The position numbers were made by a program, and so were the translations under genes. The notes beneath the pieces are model-generated. The model was not told the origin of the DNA. It ran no database searches and was given only the letters and a program-made list of their open reading frames with translations. A DNA stretch of 64,000 nucleotides from Jaapia argillacea MUCL 33604 (lineage: Eukaryota > Basidiomycota > Agaricomycetes > Jaapiales > Jaapiaceae), in NCBI GenBank assembly GCA_000697665.1, contig KL197750.1:1-64000 (forward strand). Direction: 5' to 3'. Positions 1-10,757 of this stretch are shown one piece after another. Each line of letters opens with the position of its first letter. Position 1 is the stretch's first letter.

Positions 1-408
1 AAATCACTGACTACTTGTCCCGTAGCAATTATACCTAAAGTAAGACCTGAACGGACGGTCGTGGGGGTTACTGCGCATTCCGGTTTGACCCATGGTCGGC
101 TGGGTGGCTATGCTTCTGCTTCGCAGACCTATTACGGGTGCAGTCCTTGTGTCATGGCATGATCCGCTCTGCCCGCTGACCTTGTCGGCTGTGACGGAGA
201 AACGGGTATATCATTCCCGATGGGAATTTTCTCATGGGTACTCCGGGGTTAGTTCGGGCCGGAACCCATGCCAGGTAATATAAAAGCCTAGAGTAAAGAG
301 TCTGAAGAGATTATCGAAACAGTGCCTACTCTTCGGATAGCCTGTTATTCTTTACTCCTTTCGACTTATCTTGATTCGCTCGCGCTTCGCGCTCGCTTCC
401 CCCCTAAC
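1..408 (+). mobile_element. Possible decayed LTR-type terminal sequence
   Basis: No credible gene is seen here. The stretch has a TATAAAAG-like box near 280 and a following segment that ends in a TCGC-rich run before a pyrimidine tract at about 400. This resembles the promoter and 3' part of a fungal LTR. No primer-binding site, internal coding region or matching partner repeat is visible in the window, so if it is an LTR element it is a solo or broken remnant cut by the window edge. The call rests on general appearance only. Confidence 0.22.
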
Positions 409-719
409 CCTTCATCCGGAACCGGTAACTTACAAACCCAGTTACCAGACAACAAGATGTGGGGCCTTAAGCCTCATAAGGCTGGAGAACACCTGGCCTG
501 TGAAGGGCCTCAATGCATACCATGGTATGTTCAACATAATGCCTTTATTGTTATATTTCCTCATTTGGGTTGGAAGGACTTGATCCCACTTTTGCATTTT
601 GTTCGGCTTGCAGGTTAGGGGCTAATTTTGCACTTTTGGCCTTTGTGGCTTCCAGCAGCTGCAAAGAGGTGGAAATACTTCCTGCTTTGAATCTCCATAT
701 GACAACTAATGCCTGCCTA
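409..719. repeat. 311-bp direct repeat, copy 1
   Basis: Nearly the same sequence recurs at 1888-2199, about 1.48 kb downstream in the same orientation, with roughly a dozen substitutions seen by eye. The repeat begins with CCTTCATC and ends with GCCTGCCTA. Short reading frames cross it in both copies but are not conserved beyond the repeat, so I do not call a gene. It may be the end of an unrecognised transposon or a local duplication. Confidence 0.8.
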
Positions 720-799
720 CACAATGAGATAGTTTTCAATGTGAGAGCAAAGAAAGAAATGTGATAAAATGATTACTTTGTAATGAATACAATATCCTA

Positions 800-1310
800 T
801 CACTTTTCTGCCTGCTTCAGTCGTAGGACACATTCATGAGTATAAAAGCCATCTCTTTGGGGTATCCATACATGCACCAAGGACTTGATGTGATATTGAT
901 TGATTTTTGATACAAGGTGAATGGTAGAAGAATCAAGATTGACATAAAAATGGATAGAAAATGGCAGGCAACATAATTTATGAATCATCATGTTGCAGAG
1001 TGCTCCCTGAAATCTACAGTGATGCTCCTTGATAAAACACTCAACTTTGTTGGAGCATAAAAACCTTTTGGTGGACAACAAAAGGCACAGGACACTTTTT
1101 AGCATTATAGGAGACTGTCTGTGACATGGGGTAGTGTTTGGTACTAGCTGAGGGGTAGAAGAACAAAGGTTAACAAAAGAGATATGAAATTGCACACAAC
1201 TCAATTTGCGAATCACAATGGTAATGAGGGCATCCTTAAATCTAGTAGGGATGTCTTTTATAAACAACTTAACTTTGTTGGAGCATGAAAAACCTTTCAG
1301 TAAACAGAGG
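800..1310 (-). repeat. Imperfect tandem repeat of about 240 bp with a minus-strand open frame
   Basis: Two successive segments (about 880-1070 and 1120-1300) align to each other, sharing for example CAACTTTGTTGGAGCAT and spaced matches before it. On the minus strand a 155-residue frame runs through both, so its translation is itself duplicated, with the pattern CSNKV...FIK...RF..AL...KL.C.....F.VNL.SST in each half. I do not recognise the protein. It could be a fragment of an unknown mobile element or chance openness in AT-rich repeat DNA. Confidence 0.5.
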
Positions 1311-1887
1311 ACCTTATGACATATCGAAATGTCTTCTCAGATGGGGAAGACCTTTGGTGTTATGAAGTTTCGGCTTGAGTTTCAGAAACAAAGGCAAAGA
1401 TCTGAGTGTCAGGAGATGTAAGATTCTGAGCAGCTGAAGAAACAAAATGGCAATAATCCATCCTATTGTACAAGCGGTATGCTTAGCTGATCCCACAATA
1501 TAATCTGTTTGACTTCCCTGTCACAGCAGCAGACTTCTTGTTGAGACAGACACAGAATTTGGGAGCTAAGGATCAGTGAGTTGAAAACCTTCACGACATG
1601 GAAAGCAAATGTAATGCCCAATCTGGTACATAATTTGGAAGGTATGCCCCAACAAAGTCAGCTGCAATGTCTCCAGAAGGAAGATGGATATTCAGAAGAA
1701 TGCCAGGGGCAACCACTTAGAAAGGTGATAAGCTTGGGTCAGATGGATGAGAGACCAAAAAAAGAAGCAGTAGGACAGAGGTGTAGTCACATTGGAAAGG
1801 AGGGTACAATGGGTGGATTCAATGTGGCAAAATGACAGAGGGGGGTGTCCTGGTGTTTACGGCCTCAGAAGCACAATAGTTTGCGGT

Positions 1888-2199
1888 CCTTCATCAGGAA
1901 CCGGTAACTTACAAACCCAGTTACCAGACAACAAGATGTGGGGCCTTAAGCCTCGTAAGGCTGGAGAACACCTGGCCTGTGAAGGGCCTCAATGCATACC
2001 ATGGTATGTTCAACATAATGCTTTTATTGTTATATTTCCTCATTTGGGTTGGAAGGACTTGATCCCGCTTTTGCATTTTGTTCGGCTTGCAGGTTAGGGG
2101 CTAATTTAGCACTTTTGGCCTCTGTTGCTTCTAGCAGCCACAAAGAGGTGGAAACAGTTCCTGATTTGAATCTCCATATGACAACCAATGCCTGCCTAT
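1888..2199. repeat. 311-bp direct repeat, copy 2
   Basis: This is the partner of the repeat at 409-719, in direct orientation. It follows a short stretch not shared with copy 1 (about 1500-1887). The flanking sequence after both copies diverges at once. Together the two copies bracket about 1.2 kb, but no obvious transposase or reverse transcriptase is encoded between them. Confidence 0.8.
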
Positions 2200-2487
2200 A
2201 AGATGGGATACTTTTCAAGTAAGGGAGCAGGGACAACACTGCAGAAACATGAAATATGAAGCAGATGTTTTAATTTGCTGCTTTTCTTCACCCTTAACTC
2301 ACAAGAGGCATCCATTGGTATGAGAGGACAACTTAGCCATCTTATCACAACTGGAACTCTGCACTCAACACTAATTCTCCTAGAAATTTCAAGTGCAAGG
2401 CAGGCTTGTGTTGGACAGATGGTACATGCCACCATATGCAAACAAAGCATGCTGGGCTATGCCAGGGAATAGAAAAGTGAGCACGAA

Positions 2488-3440
2488 TTCTGGTTTTGGG
2501 AAGAGGTGTGCACATGGCACAAGGTACAAATAAGGCATGCCAGAGTATGCCAGTAAGTGGAAATGTGAAGCCTAATTATGTATTTGGGGCAAGCTCCTTA
2601 AATCAGATGTTGCTGTCATGTTCTTCCTTGCTCTTGCTAGAGCAGGGTGCAGTAGATAGGTAAATGAATATAGAAATTGTATGAGTAATAGTGATTATAC
2701 AAGACCTATATACAGACAACTAAGGCAAGGAGAATGCAATAGACAGCTGGTGAAACCTGTCACTTTGCGACAGTTTGCACCAGTGGCGTGTGCTGTGGCG
2801 TATGCTGCAAACACAAGTTTTTGGGCCTCTCCCTGCGATAATACCAAATGTAACCCAACCAGAAGGTTTGTGGCTTGTGGAGAGGGTCCATTGGGGCATC
2901 CCAGAAATGGCTCTTTGGGATATTAGCACCCACAAAGTAGGGATTTTGGGGTTTAGCTGTCTTTACACACTCATGTCAGCACTTCTGTATGTTTCAAAAA
3001 TTCTGGGAACCCCCAATGAACCTCTCCCCACAAGCCACAAACCTTCCAGTTGGGTTACATTTAGTATTATCGCAGGGAGAGGCCCAAACACTTGTGTTTG
3101 CAGCATGCGTCACAGCACATGCCACTGGTGTGAACTGTTGCAAAGTGACAGGTTTCACCAGTGGTCCTATCGCATTCTCCTTGCCTTAGTTGTCTGCATA
3201 TAGGTCTTGTATAATCAATATTACTCATATAATTTCTATATTCATTCATCTATCTACTACACCCTGCCCTAGCAAGAGTAAGCAAGAACGAGCCAATGAC
3301 ATATGGTTTAAGGAGCCTGGATTTGGGGATAGGTGTGCACGCCACAATGTATGAAAAAAGCACACCAGAAGATGCTGGTAGGTGGAAAAGTGGTGATGAA
3401 TTATGGGAGAGGTATAACTCTTTAAACCAGGGACATCAGA
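2488..3440. mobile_element. Foldback element, inverted arms of about 320 bp, with outer direct repeats
   Basis: The left arm, about 2594-2911, is the reverse complement of the right arm, about 2998-3317, with only scattered mismatches; the spacer is about 87 bp. The arms begin GCTCCTTAAA and run through a shared core (TATACAAGACCTATAT and its complement). Outside the arms, 2488-2606 and 3318-3440 resemble each other in direct orientation (shared GAGGTGTGCAC or TAGGTGTGCAC, then GGTGGAAA-like steps). No transposase is encoded. The structure fits a non-autonomous foldback or long-TIR DNA element, or a head-to-head pair of one element. The family is not recognised. Confidence 0.7.
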
Positions 3441-3893
3441 GATAATTGAAGAGGGAGACCAATTCAATGTATACTATGAGAGATGTCTTGCATAGATCTC
3501 TATTATTTAGAGATGAAACTTGACACACCAAGATGCAGTAGCAGATGATATCAATCTTGGATCTGTGAGTTTATGGACATGTTGGCCCCACTGGAGGAAC
3601 CTCCTAATCACATGCCACATGTGTCCACTACCTTTCACACAGTGTTTGCAGGATCAAGATGGAGGAAAAAGTAAGATGCCATACACAAAGGAGCTGTATA
3701 GATTCACCTTCAACAAAGTCATTCCATCTCGGCTCCTATGCCTGGCTTAAGCTGCCTTCATGAGAACAAGGTTTACTTGAGGTGTCACACCCAGTTATCT
3801 GTGAGGTATCATGGTGGTATCTTCAAAAGGGACACAGCTAGCCCCAGCTGGGGACCTTCCAAAGTTGGGTGACATTGCTTAAAGAAGTGGTCA
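3441..3893. other. Gene-free stretch
   Basis: I see no convincing gene here. Open frames are short and without recognisable features, and the base composition is like the repeat-rich DNA to the left. Confidence 0.5.
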
Positions 3894-4160
3894 ACCTTTT
3901 GTTCAGAGGTCATCAAAGTCCTGCAACCCAACCTAAAGAGATTGGCGACCTTGGTCCAGAGGTCGCCAAAGTCCTGCGACCTGACCCAAAGGGGTTGGCG
4001 ACCTTGGTCCAGAGGTCACCAAAGTCCCGCGACCTGACCCAAAGGGGTTGGCGACCTTGGTCCAGAGGTCGCCAAAGTCCCGTGACCTGACCCAAAGGGG
4101 TTGGTGACCTTGGTCCAAAGGTCGCCAAAATCCCGCGACCTCGCCCAAACAGGCAGCTGA
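3894..4160. repeat. 53-bp tandem minisatellite
   Basis: A unit built on GACCTTGGTCCAGAGGTCGC then CAAAGTCC...GACCTGACCCAAAGGGG recurs with an exact 53-bp period (unit starts at 3947, 4000, 4053 and 4106), with a degraded unit on each side. Because 53 is not a multiple of three, every frame cycles through all three phases, so the open frames crossing it are artefacts. The array ends just before the truncated F-box/LRR copy at 4250, which suggests it took part in or marks that breakpoint. Confidence 0.9.
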
Positions 4161-4249
4161 GATTGCGGGAAGTTGGCGACCTGGCTCAAAGGGGCAAGGA
4201 AATCCCGCGACCTGGGTCGCTGACTGGAAGGGACGAGTCGAGATAGCAG

Positions 4250-5073
4250 AGAGCTAGGCTTGTAGCCAACTCCAGCATCTCCGTCTATGTCCTCACTCGC
4301 AGCATTCCCTCCATGAAATTCGTATGGCATTGTCCAAGTGTATTCACTTGCGGACATTGTGTCTCTTCCCCATCTCGGGCGACAAACCATACTTAAGCAT
4401 ATCGGAGCTATTGGAGCTTATGACTCATTGGCCTCACTTGGAGAACCTATATCTCTACTCGAACCCAAACTCCCCTTCCACCCCAGGATTGGGAGAGGGA
4501 TTACCTTCTCCCCTCCCGAGTCTCAAAGGTCTTGTCATTCGGAATTGTTCCGATGCAGGATTATTCCGACAACTCTTGTCATTATCCCCCAATGTGGAAC
4601 AGCTCTCGGTGAACATACGTGAACGAAAACAAATGTCCGAAATTTTAAATGCCATGCTATCATCCAAGAACTCCCTCCGCCATCTTCATCTTCAAGCCCT
4701 TCGTTTGAAAGCCGAATTCCGACGCACCAGAGTCGCTGAGATGCCACTCTCCTTCTATAATGCCTTACCCAACCTCACGCGACTACGTTTCCTCAAACTC
4801 ACCGACACATTCTTCCCTCCTGACCTTCTCACAAAGACACTGCCGCCATCTCTCGAAATACTCGTCATCTTTCTATTCTCCGACGATTACCCAGCGCTGG
4901 CGTCGGCTTTGGAGGATCGGGGGTGGCTACCTAACCTCCGGAAGCTGACGGTTCAGGCCCCCTCACCGGCGAGGCATCGTACTCGACGCTATTGGCATCA
5001 GAAGGAGACGAAGAATGTTGTGAGACAATGTAAGATCAGGAAATGTGAATGGCATTCGATGGTTTTGGGTTGA
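4250..5073 (+). pseudogene. 5'-truncated F-box/LRR paralogue
   Basis: From 4250 the plus strand is a close paralogue of the C-terminal two thirds of the minus-strand genes at 35731-41313. It starts within the equivalent of ACSQLQHLRL and stays open to a stop at 5073. Shared landmarks include LLELMTHWPHLENLYLY, LPSLKGLV, LSSKNSLRHLHLQ, RFLKLTDTFFPP and ALEDRGWLPNLR. The N-terminal F-box half (about 150 residues, with SLPHELLQ in the relatives) is missing, and a minisatellite lies at the break. An ATG at 4324 would give 249 residues, but without the F-box it could not bind Skp1 in the normal way. I call it a truncated copy, inverted and about 31 kb from the main array. Confidence 0.8.
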
Positions 5074-5270
5074 TGTCTGTGGTACGTACGACCTCCGGTT
5101 TCGGTTCGCTGAGCGCTGTAATGAGATGCTTCTCCTTCGGAGCACTCTTGTAAGAGCTAATTGCTTGTCCTCAAACTCTTTGCCGTCGAGCTTGTTCAGC
5201 CATCGTTGTCGACACGAGGGACTCTTTCGGTTATCACCTTGTCTCCACTGGTACACCAAAACAACAGTTT
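5074..5270 (+). other. Conserved 3'-flank block of the F-box/LRR family
   Basis: The sequence after the stop of the truncated copy matches the 3' flanks of the three minus-strand relatives (about 35570-35730, 37570-37740 and 39900-40077). Shared steps include CTCGACGGCAAA, CTCCGAAGGAGAA or its variants, and CAACGCTCAACGCA-like words. This shows that each duplication included the 3' UTR. It overlaps the region just past the RSP5 stop, so it may also lie in that gene's 3' flank. Confidence 0.6.
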
Positions 5271-5441
5271 ATTAGAATAGCTATGGAATACATCCCTTGA
5301 TCAGGGAGTAAACTGGGACATGAAATGCGACAGACACGACGAAGAGCGAATATTACAAGCAATGCGACAATACAAGGAGATCCTCTATAAACACATGGAG
5401 ACAGGCCAACAGAATATAATCCATAACAACGAAGGATCCAA

Positions 5442-8400
5442 TCACTCTTGCGCAAAACCCTCCGTCTCTCTAAAAGCAAATAACAGATCGAATCAGTCTC
5501 GTAAGGAAAACACAAAAAGGCAAGAAAAGCAACTCACTCGATCGCAAAGAGCAACTTCTTCTCCAAACTCTCCCTATCCTCATACGGAGGCAAATCCAAC
5601 CGATTAAAACACGTATGACTCCTAGGCAACTGTTTCGTATCGCCCCATTTGTCAATTGTGAACCTCCTAGGTCCGTCGGCTCCTTGTAAATCCTTGAAAC
5701 CGTTCATGGGTATACGTGAAGTTCCAGTTGTGAATTGAAGGAGACGGGATTTGCGTTCGGCTGGCCAGGAACGGACAAGTGCCCAGAACCATTGAATTAT
5801 GGGGTCTGTTTGGGTGTAGCCGCGATAATCGGTGAATTTCGCCCAGTCGTCGCTACGGAACACACAAAGTGAGAGGAGACAGGGAGGGGGAGGGAGAGGG
5901 GGGACGTACACGTCAACGTCCGAAACGCCACCAATCAACCACTCCAACTCATGCTCATTAAACAGCGCAATAGAACTCGGAGGTATAATCTCTCCAAACC
6001 CTTTCATAAACGCCCCAAACTGATCCTTCAACCTCCCCACAATCCGATATTGTACGAGAAGGTCGACGTATTCCTTCTTGTTCTCTTCCGTAACTGGGAT
6101 ATCTTCGCCTCCAGGTTTGAGTTCGATAGTCACCAATTGTCCGAAATGTTCTTCGGTTGTGCAGAACGATTCTTCTAGGACGTCCGTAATGTCGTTTTCC
6201 CTACAAATTCATGTCCGAACCATCAGTCGGTGCCTCAACGGCGAGGGAGGGTACTCACAACATCCAAACCAAACCCCTGTGCAACTCCGCATCAACCCCC
6301 TCCAAATCCTCTAAAGCGGCCTTCTTCCCGAGCATCATCTTATAAAAACTCTGTACGAAATAAACGTCCAAAAACCTCCGATGAAAAACGGCCATGCCCA
6401 AACACCTCCCTATAAACCTGAAATAATCGAGGTGTTCAGGGTTGATACCAGATGCGGGGTTGATTTGGAGTGTGTAGTTGTCGTGGGTCGAGTATTGGAA
6501 TAGACCGTAATTGGGTTGGAACATCTCGTGTGATAACAGGAAGAACCATTCCCTACGACGCCAACACTTAGCAAGAGAGAACGTGAAAATCAGATGAAAC
6601 GTACCTCGAAACACCACCATAATCCAACCCCTCCTCCCCCTCAAACCTAATCATCAACCTCTTCTTCAACTCCTCCCCATCCCCAAAAGCCATAACCGCC
6701 CCAAAACTATCCTCAAAAACCATATTCCTCCTAACCTTCACGTCCACCGTCCCCTCCCTCACTTTCAGACCCGGTTGAGCCCTAAAGTAAACGACCTTGC
6801 GTCGGTAATCGCGTTGGTATTGTGGGGCGTTGGTTTCGAGTGAGGAGGGGAGACGGGGGTCGTCGAATGTGGTTGTACGGGTGTTGTGGTCTACGAAATA
6901 GATCTTGCCTGTTGAAGTTAGTCGCATTTCCCAACCGGCGGGGAGGGGACCTAGGTTTGTTGGTTGGAGTGGTTGGGGTTGGGGTTCGGTGGTGCTGGCG
7001 CTCTGTGAGGGGCGGGGGTGAGAGCGGAGACGAGGATCGATCCAACTCGTTGTATGTGTGTTGTGATCTGCGAAATAAGGCCTTCCTTCGGGTGTGCGAC
7101 GTTCTTCCCATCCAGGAGGTAATGGAATAGCCGCGTCGGTCGAAGATGCAGGTTGCCCTTGTTGCTGTTGCTGAGGAGAAGCCGTCGTGGCTCGTAAACT
7201 CGACGATGGAGAGAGTGCAGGTGTAGTTGACGTTGACGTGTTCGCAAAGTTCGAACTACTGCCGGTCGAGGATGTAGAATTTCGAGGGATGATGTTCAAG
7301 GGAGCGACAGACGGAACAGTTGAAACAACCGGTCTTCTCCATGTCGTAGTGCGAGTATTATGATCGACGTAATATGGACGACCAGTCTCGTCGTGACGGA
7401 CCTCCCATCCATGTGGTAAAGGCGCTTCGTCTACTCGAGCAATTGGAGTTGGAGTTGGATTCGGAATGATTGTTTGAGGTTGGTGAGGTTGGTGTGGAGT
7501 TGGGTGAGGATCGGGTGGAGCGAGAGGTGTTAAGAGTGTTGTGATATCCAATCGAGGATGGGAGGGAACAACTGGAGGAGATGCGGGGTTGGAGGTTGTG
7601 GGTGGGATGGGAGAGGAAGGATGTCGAGGTGGAGGAGCCGGACGTCGTTGTGGTTCTTCGATGTGATATGGATATGCATCGACAACGTTCGACGTGGTCC
7701 TGGGCGCTACCAATGAAAGTCGGTTTCGGACAGACGTGTTGAGTGGTGGGGTAACTATCGCGGCAGAAGCGGAGACGGCTCTTGAAGGACCGGGTGTTGG
7801 TCGATGCGTAGACGTTAAGGAAAACATGAGTTGGCCTGTGACGGCCAAACCTTCGTTTGATTGCTGGAGATCAACGGTGTGCATGCCTAGGGAGGTGGTA
7901 TTAGGAGGGGCTGATTGGGGTTGGTAGTGGGGGTTGACTCACGATGACTATCATGAGCCAAATCAAAGAGCTTGTTTAGACGAAACGTTACCGAACCAAG
8001 CGAGCTTTGATCGTCGGGACGGTTTCTGTACTTGCGTTCGTCGTGGACTCGAATGACGATGACTGAAGATGGATAAACGGCTCTGATAAGAAAGCACCGC
8101 CCACGCCCATTAAAACGTGTCTGGAATGGAGATGGAGCGAGAAAAATACGCACATGTCGATACTCTGATTCCAATATGGAGTGGTAGACTTTTTGATTGG
8201 ATGGGTTTGCTGCTTTTGCATTTCATCGACTGTGACGATTGCGAATGGGTCTGGATATTTGAAGATTTCGCGTTTGGCGAGGGCGTTTGCGCCGAGGACT
8301 GTGGGTGGATGGGTTGAAGATGGGCGGGAATCGAGAAAAAGGGATGCGTACCTGTTAGACGAATGTGGGATTCACCCGATGGTCCAACCCTTTCCAAACT

Positions 8401-8477
8401 TCAATCAGCCTCCGGTCTCCGTAGCTGAGGAAAGATGGAGTGAATGATTTGGAGAGAACGCACCTGAGGTCGGGCAT
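5442..8477 (-). CDS. RSP5: RSP5/NEDD4-type HECT E3 ubiquitin ligase
   Basis: An E3 ubiquitin ligase that binds membranes and PY-motif substrates or adaptors; yeast Rsp5 sorts endocytic cargo and regulates transcription factors. My nine-exon model (8477-8464, 8398-8352, 8298-8154, 8082-7943, 7886-6605, 6552-6259, 6200-5910, 5852-5538, 5469-5442) sums to exactly 852 codons including the stop. An N-terminal C2 domain (about residues 14-130, with [17 protein letters not shown]) is followed by a Pro/Ser-rich linker. Three WW domains sit near 270-300, 369-399 and 428-458 ([28 protein letters not shown]). A HECT domain runs to the end, with the catalytic Cys near 819 in [15 protein letters not shown]. 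The C-terminus, EETEGFAQE, fits the conserved family end and fixes the last tiny exon. The first intron (acceptor AAG) and hence the extreme N-terminus are the least certain part. A decayed copy of its WW region lies at 39290-39870. Confidence 0.95.
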
Positions 8478-8950
8478 GGCAGTTGTTGGAGAGCGACAAA
8501 GAGGGGCGTTGATCAGTTGAAGTCGGCGTGGATGAGAGAATGGCGGGGAGCGATGACAAGGAAAGAGTCAGGAGAAAGGCAGGGCACGCAGCTGGGTGTC
8601 GAGAACGATGGCGGTTAGCCTCAGTGCCCTGAGCGCGTTTGTCAGCAGATTAGCCGCCCATGTCCTAACATGACCATCAGTTCTCACTCCCAATCCAACT
8701 GCGAAACCGCCAAGTCCGTCAATCTGGCAGACGTCGCGAAGTTATGAGCTCAGCAAACGTTATTCGATATTCCAGTCGTTCATCCAAATCCAAATACACA
8801 ATCTTGTTAGTACTGAACATCACCACTACAAAGATCCATCGGTTGGTCTGGCCACTCCCACGCTGGGACAAGTACCTCCCGCTCAACATCATACAACAAC
8901 ATTCCAAAGGTCGTTAGTCCATCCATCCCCCTCGCATCCATCCCATCGTC
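8478..8950. other. Intergenic, RSP5 upstream region
   Basis: No gene is supported between the RSP5 start and the F-box gene stop. It should hold the RSP5 promo­ter and the 3' flank of the F-box gene. A possible extra 3' exon of the F-box gene cannot be excluded, because its last codons overlap a usable donor (CAG|GTGTGA at about 8951). Confidence 0.4.
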
Positions 8951-10566
8951 TCACACCTGCCGGAGCAATCTAGCCTCATCAAGAACTCTATTCCACGGTC
9001 CCACCATAATCCCCTTCCTCGCCCAAGCCACGAACTCAATCAAGTCAGGAAATAAGAAATGAACAACACGCGCCACATCCGCCGCCACATCCCACGTAGT
9101 ATCAGACCCGCTGAGATCGAGGTATCGAAGGGTGCGTAGTGGGGTGAGATCTTCAAGATACGAGTGTGAGTTCGTGGCGTTGATACATAGAGAAAGGTCA
9201 AAGAGGGATGGACATTGCTTTGCTAGGGTTGAGAGCGTTTGGAGGGTGGGAGCGATATCGGATTCGCTGCGAAGAAGCCGGAGGTGTAATTTGCGAATGT
9301 TGGGCCATGAGGTTGCCATCCGTCCGACGTCGTCGTCTGAGAGGGAAAGAGGGAGGTATGCACCGGATGTTGGGAAACGTATGACGATACTGTGTATTTG
9401 CTTGATGGAGAGGATAGGGTCGAGGAAGGTCATTAGGTGAAAGGTTTCTTGATTGTCTTCGTCATAGCTTTGAGGTCGAGAAATGGGGAAAAAGGCTGAT
9501 AGACGCAGAAGGGAGGAAGCGAAGAATCGTGCGACCATCGTGAACAACGGTCTGCAAAACACGAATTTGCAGTCCTGGTCTACGCAGTATATCGCAAGGC
9601 GGACGAGAGGAGATGACGAGAACGAAGGGAGGAGATCCACGATGCGAGGGATTTTCCCTCCGAGTGTGAGAGACTCCAGTGCTTGGAAACTACCGACGCC
9701 AAGTCCAAAAGTCGTCGCGAGTCCTTCGGTCCTAATATCGAGGGTTGTGAGATTGGGAAAGTGGGATATGGATCGAAACATCTCGGGAGTAAACTTGAAT
9801 CCATCGCAGGATAAATTAAGGGATGTGAGTTGCCGGAATCGAGCAATGAGGGAAGATACTCCCGGACGAACTTCGTCATCGAACTTGAGCTCAGAGAGTT
9901 GTGGCGAGTATTCGGCTAGAGCAACCAAGAAAACCCCTAAATGATCGATAGGACGCTTGGGACGTGTTCCATTGGGGTTATTAGGAGGATGCATCACGCG
10001 CCATCTGACGCGAACTCTTCTCAAGGATGGGGAGATGAAAATGAGCGATTCGCTCGTTCCTGAGTTGTGAAACTCCCAGTGAAGTCGACGGAGTGATGGG
10101 AGAAAGGGTTGGTCTTGTAAGAGAGTGAAAATACAGGAAAATACGGAGCGATGGAGTTCTTTGTCATGGCGGAAGAAGAGGGATTGGACTCGGTTGAGGT
10201 ATGATCGAATATGGTCCCAGTCCTCTGTGGTGACCTTTTCCAGAAGGTGACAGGGCTGAGGAATGGACAGGTCAGAGTATGGTTGCGATGGTTACCCAAA
10301 GCACTCACCTCCTTATCGGTGGCTGGGAAGGAGAGAGGTAAGAGATAAATTACAGGCCATATGGATGGTAAGTGCCTCCATAGGAGGTCAAGACATGGTT
10401 CGCTGAAAGCGCGACAGGAGAGAGCTGCGGACAACAAGTCGCTTCGAGATGGAGGTGTGGGGTAGTCGGGATTATCGTCGCCAGTATTGGAGACGACTAA
10501 GTGCCCAATTATTTCGTCGACAATGTCTTGAATATTGAAGAGTCTGTGAGGCTCTACTGGATTCAT
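8951..10566 (-). CDS. F-box protein with leucine-rich region
   Basis: Likely an SCF substrate adaptor. Two exons (10566-10309 and 10255-8951) join in frame to 521 codons including the stop. The first exon carries a degenerate F-box (NIQDIVDEIIGHLV, then LLSAALSCRAFSEPCLDLLW), where Skp1 would bind. The rest is leucine-rich in irregular repeats (LTSLNLSCDGF, LTTLDIRTEGL, IRKLHLRLLR, LRYLDLSGSD), typical of the large agaricomycete F-box families. It is not close to the 35-41 kb or 45-58 kb F-box paralogues in this window. It starts 191 bp from the HUL5 start on the opposite strand, so the two may share regulation. The substrate is unknown. Confidence 0.8.
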
Positions 10567-10757
10567 CGCTGCAGAGTTTCAGCGGATGAGCGTTGCAGTG
10601 CAGGTTGCCTGAAACCTGCGGAACATTGATGATTGTGGTCGCATACCAACAAGCGCCCAGCTGAGTCAGCTGGAGGTCGAATGCGCTTACGCGCTCCTGG
10701 AATCTCGGGCAGACGACCCCCACTTGATCACCGACCACAACGGCTAGGACGACAATA
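10567..10757. promoter_or_regulatory. Divergent promoter between an F-box gene and HUL5
   Basis: Only 191 bp separate the two start codons, which point away from each other, so both core promoters must lie here or overlap the coding starts. I see no clear TATA box. The layout is direct observation; co-regulation is inference. Confidence 0.6.

Noticed and set aside
3913-4390. Three overlapping minus-strand frames with GDLWTKVANP-like repeats
   Set aside because: They only follow the 53-bp minisatellite through its three phases.
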